The position numbers and the translations under genes were made by a program. DNA of 45,652 bases from an uncultured Roseburia sp. GTDB lineage: Bacteria > Bacillota > Clostridia > Lachnospirales > Lachnospiraceae. Of the stretch, positions 14,885-23,914 are shown piece after piece. Location: assembly GCA_900550935.1 (NCBI GenBank), contig URUD01000022.1, forward strand, positions 1 through 45,652. Direction: 5' to 3'. The number at the start of each line of letters is the position of its first letter. Within the stretch, counting starts at the first letter, position 1. The notes under the pieces were generated by a model, which was given only the letters and a program-made list of their open reading frames with translations, had not been told where the DNA came from and made no database searches.

Positions 14885-17622
14885 CCCACGCCTCCCATCT
14901 GTTTTCTTTCTCTCTCTTTCCATTTCATGAAACCATACAAGAACAGAATACTGCACCATCCGGCTATGCTGATGTAAATTCCCACTTTCAGGTAAGGGGT
15001 CTGGTAGCACAATCTCACATCATGTTCCCCCTCCGGCACCTGGATCGCTAAAAACATGGTATCAGCCCTTAGAACCTTTGTCTTTTTCCCATCCACATAA
15101 GCTGTCCATCCGGTGCTGTAAGGAATCGTCATGCAGAGCAGTTTCTCCTGTGTTAATGCGATCTTTCCAGTCACTTCGTTGGTCTTAAGTGACACATCAG
15201 TCAGCTCTTCCTGACACAGTTTGTCCTTATCGCGCTCTGCTCCCTCCATGGACTGTGCCGCGATCCTCATTTTGTCAAAAGAATAGGTTCCTTTTTCCTG
15301 AAATGTGATCGTAACTTCAAATGGAATATCCCTGCGATATCCAAGATTGACCAGAAAATCAGTCACACCACTGTAGAAGTTGTTCTTTGCCGTCAGATAA
15401 GTGATCTTCTTTGAAACATCCCCACAGCTTACCTGTATATGTAGCCGGTCTTTTGGCTTTTTCTTACCGCCCTCTTTTCCCTGATAATCCAGTCCTTCTA
15501 TGATAAAGTATGTCTCACAGTTTCTTACACCCTGAAACCGCAGTTTTAAGAATGCATTTTCCTCCGTTACCTTTACTCCGCCATCGGTCCACTCCATTCC
15601 GTCGAGTTCTTCCACATCATAGGGGATCTCAATATCAGTAAAAATTGGTGTCTGCTCCTGCAACGTTTCGGTGTCGATCTCTGCCTCATCGACCACAATC
15701 CCCTGCAAGATGGCCTGCTGTTTTTCCGTTACCGTCATCGACTCATAGTCATCTCTTGCAATGTACCTGTCACTGGCAAATCCAAGTGGCAGGACATTCT
15801 CATTTTCATAGGATGCGGCTGCCACCTCATACTCCGTTCCCACACCAAGCGTTCCCTCTTTTAATTTCGTATCATATCCATAAGGAAGGTACCCCGTCCC
15901 GTTCTGTGGCACGACAAAATAGCGTACACCTGACAACATATCCAAAAACTCTCTTCCATCCAGACCGGAATAACAGAAGTCTCTGGTCTGGTTTAGATAC
16001 ATCTCCCTCTGAAATTCGTTGATATACGGATTTGCCAGGCTGAAATAATACGACACTCCGTGCAGTCCAAGCTGCATGGCAGTATTTTTCCACTCTTTTA
16101 CCTGTAAGGACTCATAGCGGTAGGTCGTATCTTTTGCCGCATCTTTGACCAGGCTTCCTCCTGCATCCTCTGTCAGCATCTGATATGCCTGTCCACGGTC
16201 TGCAAATTCATTCACATAATCATCGCCCCATGGTGCATATTTAAACCAGCCCTGATACACAAGCTCGCACATGACCACGACAAGCAGGACATTTTTAAAC
16301 CAGAATTTTTCTTTCGTGCTTTTCGATGTGCCGATCACAAGCAAAAGCAGAATGGCAAATAGCAGCAATGCAACTGCCACATATGGTTTCTGGCTCTTTG
16401 TGGACACCTCAAGGCAGAGAAAAATATAGGTAATTCCCGCCCAGAACAGTTCGATTCTCTTTTTTGAGCGCATCGAAAGCATCTCCGGGTAAAGTTTTAC
16501 CGCGATAAAAGATACCAGCATGGAATATGCCCACATGTAGCGGTTGATAACATAGCTTCCACCGTTTAACATCAGCCCTGCATACGGGAACAGAACCATC
16601 AATGTCATCACAAGAAATCCAAGCCGCAGTCCCCTGTATTTTTTCCGGAAGCTGAGTAAAAAGATCACGGCAATCAGGATCAGCCCGGTGTAGCCCAGTT
16701 CACTCCAGTAACCCGCACCGCCCATTAAAAATCCGGAAATGAATTTCTTATAATAGGAAAGCGGGTAGACCAGTGAAAAATCATGTTTCGCCTCTGCCCT
16801 TCCGGTGGAAAGTGTCATCATAACAACCGGAAGCAGAACGACACAGACAGAGGCAAGTGCCATCACAGAATAAAGCAAAAAACGCGAGATCCAGTACAGG
16901 ATCTTTTTGATCTCCAGTTTCCGAACGATCATCAGATACCGTACCAGTGCATACCCTGCGACAAAAATACAGATCATGTACGCAAAATAAAAACTGCTGA
17001 TCGTTGCAAGTGCTAACATCCCGATATAAAGCCACGGCTTTTCCTTCCGGTAGATCTTATCCACACCAAGTAAGATCAGGGGCAGATAGATCATCGGATT
17101 CAAAAAATACGGATGGCGCACTGCCACGATCGCCCAGAAACAGAAGTCATAGACCATTGCACCAAGAAGCATTGCATACGGTTTTTGTCCATGATATTTA
17201 CAGAACACCGAAAATGCAAGTCCCGCCAGATATAACCGGACAATGACAAGTGCACTGTAAAAGCCTTCCATGTCAGATTCATCCGGCACAAAAACCGACA
17301 GCAGATTTAATGGGTCTCCGATCACATAGTAATGCAGGGTCGTTAAGATATCCGAACCCATTCCGATACTCATATCCCAAAGCGGTATGGAGATCCTGTG
17401 TTCTTCTAAAAGTGTACGCCCGATCTCAAGCAGCCAGGAGCGGTAATAAAGCAGTGCATTAAAATGCTGCTGCAATCCATCCGGTACCCAGACAAAGCTT
17501 TTATTATATAGAAGAAAGACAGAAAATATCGCACCTGCCATCACAGCAAAACACACAGTATATGCAAGCAGATACCATTTTTCTCCCTTTCCATTGATTG
17601 AAATCTTTTCCTTTAATTTCAT
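14881..17622 (-). CDS. YfhO family membrane protein (putative glycosyltransferase)
   Basis: Large multi-spanning membrane protein of about 913 residues. The N-terminal half has around a dozen hydrophobic segments. The early motif VWVPDGLQQHFNALLYYRSWL resembles the DGxxQ region of YfhO and GT-C-like transferases. A large, presumably extracellular domain follows (about 430-880), with one C-terminal membrane segment (about 885-905). YfhO in Bacillus and Listeria glycosylates lipoteichoic acid. ATG 17622 is preferred over 17634 because GAGGA precedes it. It overlaps the downstream acyltransferase by ATGA, forming a two-gene unit, and has its own promoter. Substrate unknown; surface polymer decoration is inferred. 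Confidence 0.8.
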   Translation of the reverse strand: MKLKEKISINGKGEKWYLLAYTVCFAVMAGAIFSVFLLYNKSFVWVPDGLQQHFNALLYYRSWLLEIGRTLLEEHRISIPLWDMSIGMGSDILTTLHYYVIGDPLNLLSVFVPDESDMEGFYSALVIVRLYLAGLAFSVFCKYHGQKPYAMLLGAMVYDFCFWAIVAVRHPYFLNPMIYLPLILLGVDKIYRKEKPWLYIGMLALATISSFYFAYMICIFVAGYALVRYLMIVRKLEIKKILYWISRFLLYSVMALASVCVVLLPVVMMTLSTGRAEAKHDFSLVYPLSYYKKFISGFLMGGAGYWSELGYTGLILIAVIFLLSFRKKYRGLRLGFLVMTLMVLFPYAGLMLNGGSYVINRYMWAYSMLVSFIAVKLYPEMLSMRSKKRIELFWAGITYIFLCLEVSTKSQKPYVAVALLLFAILLLLVIGTSKSTKEKFWFKNVLLVVVMCELVYQGWFKYAPWGDDYVNEFADRGQAYQMLTEDAGGSLVKDAAKDTTYRYESLQVKEWKNTAMQLGLHGVSYYFSLANPYINEFQREMYLNQTRDFCYSGLDGREFLDMLSGVRYFVVPQNGTGYLPYGYDTKLKEGTLGVGTEYEVAAASYENENVLPLGFASDRYIARDDYESMTVTEKQQAILQGIVVDEAEIDTETLQEQTPIFTDIEIPYDVEELDGMEWTDGGVKVTEENAFLKLRFQGVRNCETYFIIEGLDYQGKEGGKKKPKDRLHIQVSCGDVSKKITYLTAKNNFYSGVTDFLVNLGYRRDIPFEVTITFQEKGTYSFDKMRIAAQSMEGAERDKDKLCQEELTDVSLKTNEVTGKIALTQEKLLCMTIPYSTGWTAYVDGKKTKVLRADTMFLAIQVPEGEHDVRLCYQTPYLKVGIYISIAGWCSILFLYGFMKWKERERKQMGGVG

Positions 17623-17657
17623 AATGTTCCTCATTCCACTTTTTTTACAGCTTTTCT

Positions 17658-17686
17658 ATCTTAGCACTGTCACTTTCCAAAATCAA
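17658..17686 (-). promoter_or_regulatory. Sigma-A promoter of the yfhO-acyltransferase pair
   Basis: On the minus strand TTGATT (17686-17681), 17-base spacer, TAAGAT (17663-17658), 36 bases before ATG 17622. Confidence 0.6.
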
Positions 17687-17702
17687 TAGTGGAACCTTAC
17701 GC

Positions 17703-17737
17703 AAAAATGGACAGAAAGCCAAAGCCTCCTGTCCATT
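17703..17737 (-). terminator. Rho-independent terminator of the MacAB-like operon
   Basis: On the minus strand AATGGACAG, a 14-base loop, CTGTCCATT, then a T run (through 17703). It is 22 bases past the permease stop at 17759. Confidence 0.75.
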
Positions 17738-17758
17738 CCTTTTCCTGTTATTTGTCTC

Positions 17759-19093
17759 TTATTCGTATCTCAACGCATCAATAACTTCCATCTTCGCTGC
17801 CTTGTTTGCAGGATAATATCCGAAGAATACACCGGTCAGCATCGAGAAGAATAAGGAAAGCATGATTGCCTGTACCGATGGATGCACCGATAAGATAATG
17901 TAATTGGAATACTCCGCATACATGTTCTGGATCACAAATCCCGCTGCCATTCCAAGTAATGCTCCGACTCCCACGCCAAGAAGGATACCAATGATACCTC
18001 CGATCAGGCAGAGCACGATCGCCTCAATGACAAACTGCATCTTAATAGTACGGCGTTTTGCGCCCAATGCCATGCGGACACCGATCTCTCTGGTACGCTC
18101 TGTAATGGATACCAGCATGATATTCATAACACCGACACCACCAACGATCAGTGAAATTGCTGCGATACCGGATACCGCAATTGTGATCACGTTCAATACC
18201 GTATTGATCATGCCAAGATCGGACTGCATGTTATAAGTCTCAATTGTAAATTTCTCATTGTTGGCATAGATTGCATCAAAATAACTGGTAATATCACTGG
18301 TTGCCTGTTCTATATCTGCAAGTGGGGTCAAAAGCAGATTAAAGTTTTCATATCCTGTCTGCTCTGATCCCTGCAATTTGAAGCTGGTCTGGATCGGTAT
18401 CATCATATCAGTCACACGGTCTTTTTCCGGTACGGTCGTATCGACCTTGCCAAACAGCGCCTGATTGTATTCATAGACACCAACAACAGAGAAATCATAA
18501 ATACCACCATCGGAAGACACCACAGATAACTGCTCTCCAATCGGACTCTTATCTCCAAAATATCGTTTTGCCATCGTATCTGCGATCAGACAGACACGTT
18601 TCTGTCCGACATCATCTGCCTTCGTCAGGCTTCGTCCTGCGGATATCTTTAACTTCATGTAGTCCAGATACTCCGGTGTAATACCATTCATGGTAACATT
18701 TGCATAATTATCCGAATCTGCCTCATCGGTGATCTTACCATTTCCCAGATAGTTCTGTGCTGCCACACCCTTGACCTCGTCCGGGTACTGTTCTACCAGT
18801 CCGTCTATCATTTCCTGTGTGACATAATCGCTCTCTGTCATATCCGGATATTCCCAGGTTGCCCAGGCATCCTCGTCATCATCATCCGGATATCTCGCCT
18901 GCACATAGGCAGTAACCGTATTGCCACCCAGGGAATTTAATGTTGCTGTCAAAGTACTCTGGATGGAACCACCAATGGTCGTGATGATGATCACCGAACT
19001 GATGCCGATAATGATACCAAGCATGGTCAGCAGGGAACGCATTTTATTACTTAAGATACTGGTAAATGCCTCTTTAATATTTTCCCAAAACAT
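17759..19093 (-). CDS. ABC transporter permease, MacB/FtsX family
   Basis: Permease of a MacB-type exporter, 444 residues. The N-terminal segment (MRSLLTMLGIIIGISSVIIITTIGG) is the characteristic first membrane helix. A large extracytoplasmic MacB_PCD-like domain follows (about 45-310). Three C-terminal helices form the FtsX core, with VGGVGVMNIMLVSITERTREIGVRMALGAKRRTI. ATG 19093 overlaps the TAA stop of the ATPase gene by one base, so the pair is coupled. With the adaptor and ATPase it makes a three-part system, probably expelling peptides, antibiotics or lipids; the substrate cannot be read from sequence. Confidence 0.93.
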   Translation of the reverse strand: MFWENIKEAFTSILSNKMRSLLTMLGIIIGISSVIIITTIGGSIQSTLTATLNSLGGNTVTAYVQARYPDDDDEDAWATWEYPDMTESDYVTQEMIDGLVEQYPDEVKGVAAQNYLGNGKITDEADSDNYANVTMNGITPEYLDYMKLKISAGRSLTKADDVGQKRVCLIADTMAKRYFGDKSPIGEQLSVVSSDGGIYDFSVVGVYEYNQALFGKVDTTVPEKDRVTDMMIPIQTSFKLQGSEQTGYENFNLLLTPLADIEQATSDITSYFDAIYANNEKFTIETYNMQSDLGMINTVLNVITIAVSGIAAISLIVGGVGVMNIMLVSITERTREIGVRMALGAKRRTIKMQFVIEAIVLCLIGGIIGILLGVGVGALLGMAAGFVIQNMYAEYSNYIILSVHPSVQAIMLSLFFSMLTGVFFGYYPANKAAKMEVIDALRYE

Positions 19094-19791
19094 TACTGCT
19101 CACCTCCATTGTCTGCCACAATATTACCGTCAAGCAGTGTTACGATACGCTGTGTCTCAGAAGCAAGCTCCTGCGAGTGCGTGATCAGAACAATGGTCTT
19201 TCCCTGCTCCTCATGCAGCCTGTGAAACAGATCCATGACCATATGTCCGGTCTTGGAGTCCAATGCTCCGGTCGGCTCATCCGCTAATATGATAGCCGGA
19301 TCGTTCATCATGGCACGTGCGATTGCCACACGCTGTTTCTGACCTCCAGAAAGCTCATTTGGTCTGTGGTTGGCACGTTCCTCCATGCCTACCATCGCAA
19401 GCATCTCCATGGCACGCTCTTTTCCGTTTTTTACTCTTTCTTCGCCGTACATCAGTGGCACCATAACATTTTTCAGCGCATTTGCTCTCGGAAGCAGGTT
19501 AAAGTTCTGGAATACGAAACCGATCCTGCGGTTTCGGATCGCGCTTCTCACCTCATCGGACATCATATTGACATCCTGCCCCTCTAAAAAATAGTTTCCG
19601 GCGGTCTGACGGTCCAATACTCCAATGATATTCATCAAGGTACTTTTACCGGAACCGGACTCACCTACGATAGAAACAAATTCACCCTTATGTACGGTAA
19701 GGTCTATCCCATGTAATATCTCTAATTCATTGGGTTTGCCCTCATAATATGTTTTTATGATCTTTTCCATTCGGATTACTGGTTCACTCAC
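19093..19791 (-). CDS. ABC transporter ATP-binding protein, MacB/LolD type
   Basis: Nucleotide-binding subunit, 232 residues. Walker A GESGSGKST (43-51), Q-loop FVFQNFNLLPR, signature LSGGQKQRVAIARA, Walker B IILADEPTGALDS and the switch histidine in VLITHSQE are all intact. The start is GTG at 19791, overlapping the TAG stop of the adaptor gene by one base, with GGAGGG nine bases upstream. It partners the adjacent permease and adaptor. Confidence 0.95.
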   Translation of the reverse strand: MSEPVIRMEKIIKTYYEGKPNELEILHGIDLTVHKGEFVSIVGESGSGKSTLMNIIGVLDRQTAGNYFLEGQDVNMMSDEVRSAIRNRRIGFVFQNFNLLPRANALKNVMVPLMYGEERVKNGKERAMEMLAMVGMEERANHRPNELSGGQKQRVAIARAMMNDPAIILADEPTGALDSKTGHMVMDLFHRLHEEQGKTIVLITHSQELASETQRIVTLLDGNIVADNGGEQ

Positions 19792-21197
19792 TACTCCATG
19801 CCCTCCGCATTTGTGCCTGCTTCTGTTGTTCCTGCCTCATCCATGTTACCGGAATACATCTGGGCAGCTGCAAGGACCTGACCTTCTGTTACGGTTCCTG
19901 CGTAATCGTAAATCATGTTATCGCCTTCCTGTAAATCTCCTCCGGTCACTTCGGTATAGTAATCTACAGTCTCACCTACTTCAATATTTTTACGGACAAC
20001 ATTTGCAGAACCGTCATCATTCATCTGAGCTACAAGAACATAAGAATTTCCGTCATCATCTGTCTTGACAAGATCATATGGAACTGCGAGTACCTCTCCT
20101 TTTTCCTGGATCATGATCCTGGCTTTGGCATCCATACCAATTAAAAGCTCTGTGCTGTCGATCGTGATCTCCACGGAATAGCCTCCTGCTGAGGAAGAGC
20201 TTCCATCGGAAGAAGTGCTTCCACTGCTCTTTACTCTGACTACCCTTGATACGGTACCACTTATCTCTTCCTCTCCGGTTGCATCGGATGTTACGGTTGC
20301 TTTCATACCTTCTTCGATTTTTAAAATGTCAGACTCGCCTACTGTTGCTACGATTTTTAATGCGCTGGTATCCTCAATTGTAAGTAAAGTAACCTTATCG
20401 GAGTTGATATCACCCACACGGACATTTACAGCTGTGACAACACCACCGTTTGGTGCTGTGATGGTACAGTCAGCAAGCTGCTCCTTGAGATTTTTCAGTG
20501 TATCTGTAGTGGTATTATCACTGTTCTGATATTTACCAAGCTCTACCTGAGTCTGTGCTGACTCGATGGCACGGTTTGTGGTTTCCAGTACTTTATCGTA
20601 ATTTTCCTGTGCTGACTCTAATGCTCTCTGTGCCGCCTGTACGGATGCAAAATCACCCTGGCCGCTTTCATACATATGGTCTGCTCCGTCGTAATCTTCC
20701 TGTGCCTGGATGATCGCTGTCATCGCATCATCTAACTGGGTCTGCTGATCCTGCTTTGCCTCTTCCACACTCTTCGCATTTGTCTTGCTGTTGATGGAGT
20801 TGACTGCATTTGTATTTGAAACATTCTTTTCTAATTCAGAGATATTTTCCTCGATCGATTTGGTATCTAAGGTACATAAGACATCTCCCTCTTTTACAAT
20901 GTCTCCAACCTGAACGTTTACCGCTGTGATCTCAGATGCTGCCTTTGAAGTAACGTTTGTGCTGCTGATACCTGAGATCGTCCCTTTTAATGATATGGTA
21001 TCGGAAAGATCCCGTTTCTGTACTGCCTCTACCTCTACCGCATTTGATACTGCCTCTACCTGCTTTGACATATTTTTCACTGCACTGCCGATCACTGCGA
21101 TCAATAATACAACAATGATAAGTACTACGATCAGTACGGTCTTTTTCTTCTTCGGCTTTACAGCTGCTGTCACTGTCTGGTTTTTTTTGTCTTTCAT
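19791..21197 (-). CDS. Membrane-fusion/adaptor protein of MacA/HlyD family
   Basis: Adaptor subunit, 468 residues from ATG 21197 (AGGGAGA upstream; a further ATG at 21251 would add 18 unrelated residues). After a lysine-rich cytoplasmic start comes one hydrophobic anchor, about residues 20-40. Barrel-sandwich/lipoyl motifs (VNVQVGDIVKEGDVLCTLDT and later GGVVTAVNVRVGD) surround a long Glu/Gln-rich coiled coil, about 120-220. A beta-barrel and a membrane-proximal domain follow, and the C-terminus is acidic. First gene of the operon. In Gram-positives such adaptors assist MacB-type exporters without an outer-membrane channel. Confidence 0.92.
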   Translation of the reverse strand: MKDKKNQTVTAAVKPKKKKTVLIVVLIIVVLLIAVIGSAVKNMSKQVEAVSNAVEVEAVQKRDLSDTISLKGTISGISSTNVTSKAASEITAVNVQVGDIVKEGDVLCTLDTKSIEENISELEKNVSNTNAVNSINSKTNAKSVEEAKQDQQTQLDDAMTAIIQAQEDYDGADHMYESGQGDFASVQAAQRALESAQENYDKVLETTNRAIESAQTQVELGKYQNSDNTTTDTLKNLKEQLADCTITAPNGGVVTAVNVRVGDINSDKVTLLTIEDTSALKIVATVGESDILKIEEGMKATVTSDATGEEEISGTVSRVVRVKSSGSTSSDGSSSSAGGYSVEITIDSTELLIGMDAKARIMIQEKGEVLAVPYDLVKTDDDGNSYVLVAQMNDDGSANVVRKNIEVGETVDYYTEVTGGDLQEGDNMIYDYAGTVTEGQVLAAAQMYSGNMDEAGTTEAGTNAEGME

Positions 21198-21262
21198 CCT
21201 TGTCTCTCCCTTTTCCTGATTTACGATGATATTTCCGTGAGCCGTGCTCACTGCTTCTGCTT

Positions 21263-21271
21263 ATTGTAGCA
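21263..21271 (-). promoter_or_regulatory. Extended -10 promoter of the MacAB-like operon
   Basis: On the minus strand TGC-TACAAT (21271-21263). The hexamer 17 bases upstream is CACATT, a poor -35, which suggests dependence on an activator. See the repeat boxes at 21296-21320. Confidence 0.55.
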
Positions 21272-21295
21272 TATGATTTTTTCAAAATGTGGCAT

Positions 21296-21320
21296 TTAAG
21301 AAAGACTTAAGAAATCTTAA
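21296..21320 (-). promoter_or_regulatory. Tandem TTAAGAAA boxes, candidate response-regulator site
   Basis: On the plus strand TTAAGAAA at 21296-21303 and again at 21307-21314 (11-base period), followed by TTAA at 21317-21320. Relative to the TACAAT -10 they span about -40 to -64. Direct repeats with a helical-turn period just upstream of a weak -35 are typical of OmpR-family response-regulator binding. Confidence 0.45.
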
Positions 21321-21396
21321 ACTTTTCTACCACATTTCCTTAGCGGCTCATGTTCCGGTTTTCTCTCCGTCTTATTGTGTTATTGCAATAATACAA

Positions 21397-22269
21397 TTAA
21401 TTTCTTTGACTGTCAAGAGATTCTTTTCTTTTTTGCTCTTCACGGAATACTGTCATCATTTCATGGGTCAGACTTAACCCCTCCACATCATCCGGAATAT
21501 CGCGGTAATCCACCCATTCCGCCACGGAGAGTTCCCCGGTATCCAGTATAATCTTTTCCCTTTGTTCCAGCTCGCAGAAATAGCCCAGCAGGAGATTACT
21601 GTCAAATCCCCACGGCTGGCTCTTATAGTAACGGATGTTTTTGACATGAAGTCCGACTTCTTCCTCAACTTCTCTTTTTACCGTTTCCTCTGCCGTCTCT
21701 CCAATCTCGGTAAATCCGGCGATCAGTGCATATCTTTTATATTCCCGGTCGGCGTATTTGGTCATCAGGATCTTACTGCCGTCCGTTACCCCCACGATCA
21801 CCGCCGGTGCTATTTTGGGAAATACCAGATTTCCACACTCCCTGCACTCTAACATTCTCTGTTTTGTGCTGTGATACAGTTTCCTGCCACATCTGCCGCA
21901 ATACTGATTATCCCGATACCACACATACAGATGCCATGCTGTCGCAGCAGCAAGAATCCGCTCTTTCGGATGCAACCTTCTCACCTCAAACATCCGGTAA
22001 TAGGAAAAGCCATTGAATGTAATATCTTCCGGTAATTCCATCAGAAAATAAGCTTCCTCTCCGATGGAAAACAGATACACATGCTCCGGCAGTGTTATCC
22101 CTTTCTCCTTACATGCCGTTTTTAGCATGTCAAAGGTTAAAAAAGTAAGTTCCGGTTCCTTTTGCATATAGATCATGTTTTCATGAAATGCAAGTATCCT
22201 GTCGTTTTTCTCCGGTTTTCTGTCGCAATACGCATTGTCTAAATGCAGCGGTGCAATATCCTGTATCAT
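21397..22269 (-). CDS. nudC: NADH pyrophosphatase / NAD-capped RNA hydrolase NudC-like
   Basis: Nudix hydrolase cleaving NAD(H) and, in studied homologues, NAD caps on RNA. From ATG 22269 (AAGGAG upstream) it has 290 residues. An N-terminal domain is followed by a zinc ribbon, CGRCG and CRECG. The Nudix box is GFTEIGETAEETVKREVEEEVGL-like (the first residues shown), and the NudC-type motif SQPWGFDSNLLLGYF follows it. An ORF start at 22374 would run into the ABC-F gene and is rejected. Last gene of the long tdk-to-nudC run. Confidence 0.92.
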   Translation of the reverse strand: MIQDIAPLHLDNAYCDRKPEKNDRILAFHENMIYMQKEPELTFLTFDMLKTACKEKGITLPEHVYLFSIGEEAYFLMELPEDITFNGFSYYRMFEVRRLHPKERILAAATAWHLYVWYRDNQYCGRCGRKLYHSTKQRMLECRECGNLVFPKIAPAVIVGVTDGSKILMTKYADREYKRYALIAGFTEIGETAEETVKREVEEEVGLHVKNIRYYKSQPWGFDSNLLLGYFCELEQREKIILDTGELSVAEWVDYRDIPDDVEGLSLTHEMMTVFREEQKRKESLDSQRN

Positions 22270-22337
22270 ATTTCTCTCCTTTTTCACGAAAAATACGGCA
22301 GTCAAGGGAAGCCCTTTGAATGCCGCATGTTTTTTTT

Positions 22338-23894
22338 CTATATGGTTTTTGTTGTCCACTTTGAGCAGTTCCATACATCATTTACGATGTCCTGGTAAAA
22401 TTCCGGCTCATGGCAGATCAAAAGAACGGTTCCCCGGTACTCATTTAATGCCCGTTTTAATTCGTCCTTTGCATCCACATCAAGGTGGTTGGTAGGCTCA
22501 TCCAAAAGAAGGATGTTTGTGGTACGGTTCATCAGTTTACAGAGACGGACCTTTGCCTGCTCTCCTCCGCTTAACACACGCACCTGACTCTCAATGTGTT
22601 TCGTCGTAAGCCCGCATCTTGCCAGTGCTGCACGCACCTCATACTGGCTGAACGACGGGAACTCGTCCCAGATCTCCTCGATACAGGTATTCTTGTTCTC
22701 TCCTTTAATCTCCTGCTCGAAATAGCCGATCTCTAAATTTTCTCCAAGTTCTACTTTTCCATCCAGTGCCGGAATCAGCCCTAAAATGCTGCGCAGAAGG
22801 GTCGTCTTTCCAATCCCGTTTGCGCCAACTAAAGCGATCTTATTTCCCCGCTCAAGTGATAGGTTAAGCGGCTTTGACAACGGCTCATCGTATCCAATAA
22901 CAAGGTCTTTGGTCTCAAAAATATATTTGCCAGGTGTCCGTCCAAGCTGGAACGAGAATTCCGGCTTTGGCTTTTCTGCTGCCAGTTCGATGACATCCAT
23001 TTTATCAAGTTTTTTCTGGCGTGACATTGCCATGTTCCTGGTAGCAACCCTTGCTTTATTGCGCGCCACAAAATCTTTTAACTCACTGATCTCCTGCTGC
23101 TGTTTGCGGTACGCCGCCTCAAGCTGTGCTTTTTTCACTTCGTAAACTTCCTGGAATTTATCATAATCGCCCACATAACGGTCCAGATGACAGTTCTCCA
23201 TATGATAAACGATGTTGATGACTTCATTTAAAAACGGGATATCATGGGAGATCAGGATAAACGCATTTTCGTATTCCTGTAAATACCGCTTTAACCACGC
23301 GATATGCTCCGCATCCAGATAGTTGGTCGGCTCATCAAGCAATAAAATGTCCGGTTTCTCAAGCAGAAGTTTTGCAAGCAATACCTTCATACGCTGTCCA
23401 CCGCTCAGATCCGTTACGTCGTGGTCAAGTCCTAAGTCCAAGAGTCCCAGTGCCCTTGCCACTTCTTCCACCCTGGCATCAATGACGTAAAAGTCATGCA
23501 ATGTCAGCATATCCTGGATCACGCCAAGCTCTTCCATCATCGAATCCATCTCATCCGGGTCTGCTTCTCCCAACGAATCACAGATGGTATTCATCTTCTC
23601 TTCCATCTCAAACAACCATGCAAACGCTGACTTTAAAACGTCCTCTATCGTCATCCCCTTCGTTAAGGTAGAATGCTGGTCAAGGTAACCGACACGGACA
23701 TTTTTGGCCCATTCTACCTTACCCTCATCCGGCATCAGTTTACCGGTCACGATATTCATAAATGTGGACTTTCCCTCTCCGTTTGCACCGACCAGACCGA
23801 TATGCTCCCCTGCCAGAAGGCGGAAGGAAACATCATCAAATATAGCGCGGTCGCCAAATCCGTGGGTCAGGTGCTCTACATTTAATATACTCAT
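22338..23894 (-). CDS. ABC-F family ATPase (YbiT/YkpA-like)
   Basis: Soluble protein with two ABC ATPase domains and no membrane segments, 518 residues. Domain 1 has Walker A VGANGEGKST, LSGGQRMKV and LLLDEPTNYLDAEH. A charged linker (about 240-300) follows. Domain 2 has GANGIGKTT, LSGGEQAKVRL and LLLDEPTNHLD. This duplicated layout with the inter-domain linker defines ABC-F factors, which act on the ribosome in translation or antibiotic protection. Absence of an antibiotic-resistance-type extended linker favours the housekeeping YbiT/YkpA group. GGGAGA precedes ATG 23894. Confidence 0.93.
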   Translation of the reverse strand: MSILNVEHLTHGFGDRAIFDDVSFRLLAGEHIGLVGANGEGKSTFMNIVTGKLMPDEGKVEWAKNVRVGYLDQHSTLTKGMTIEDVLKSAFAWLFEMEEKMNTICDSLGEADPDEMDSMMEELGVIQDMLTLHDFYVIDARVEEVARALGLLDLGLDHDVTDLSGGQRMKVLLAKLLLEKPDILLLDEPTNYLDAEHIAWLKRYLQEYENAFILISHDIPFLNEVINIVYHMENCHLDRYVGDYDKFQEVYEVKKAQLEAAYRKQQQEISELKDFVARNKARVATRNMAMSRQKKLDKMDVIELAAEKPKPEFSFQLGRTPGKYIFETKDLVIGYDEPLSKPLNLSLERGNKIALVGANGIGKTTLLRSILGLIPALDGKVELGENLEIGYFEQEIKGENKNTCIEEIWDEFPSFSQYEVRAALARCGLTTKHIESQVRVLSGGEQAKVRLCKLMNRTTNILLLDEPTNHLDVDAKDELKRALNEYRGTVLLICHEPEFYQDIVNDVWNCSKWTTKTI

Positions 23895-23914
23895 TTGTCA
23901 TCTCCCATCTTGTT

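Noticed and set aside
17759..21197. A bacteriocin or lantibiotic immunity cluster around the MacAB-like exporter
   Set aside because: No precursor peptide, modification enzyme or sensor kinase is adjacent; the three genes alone do not support it.
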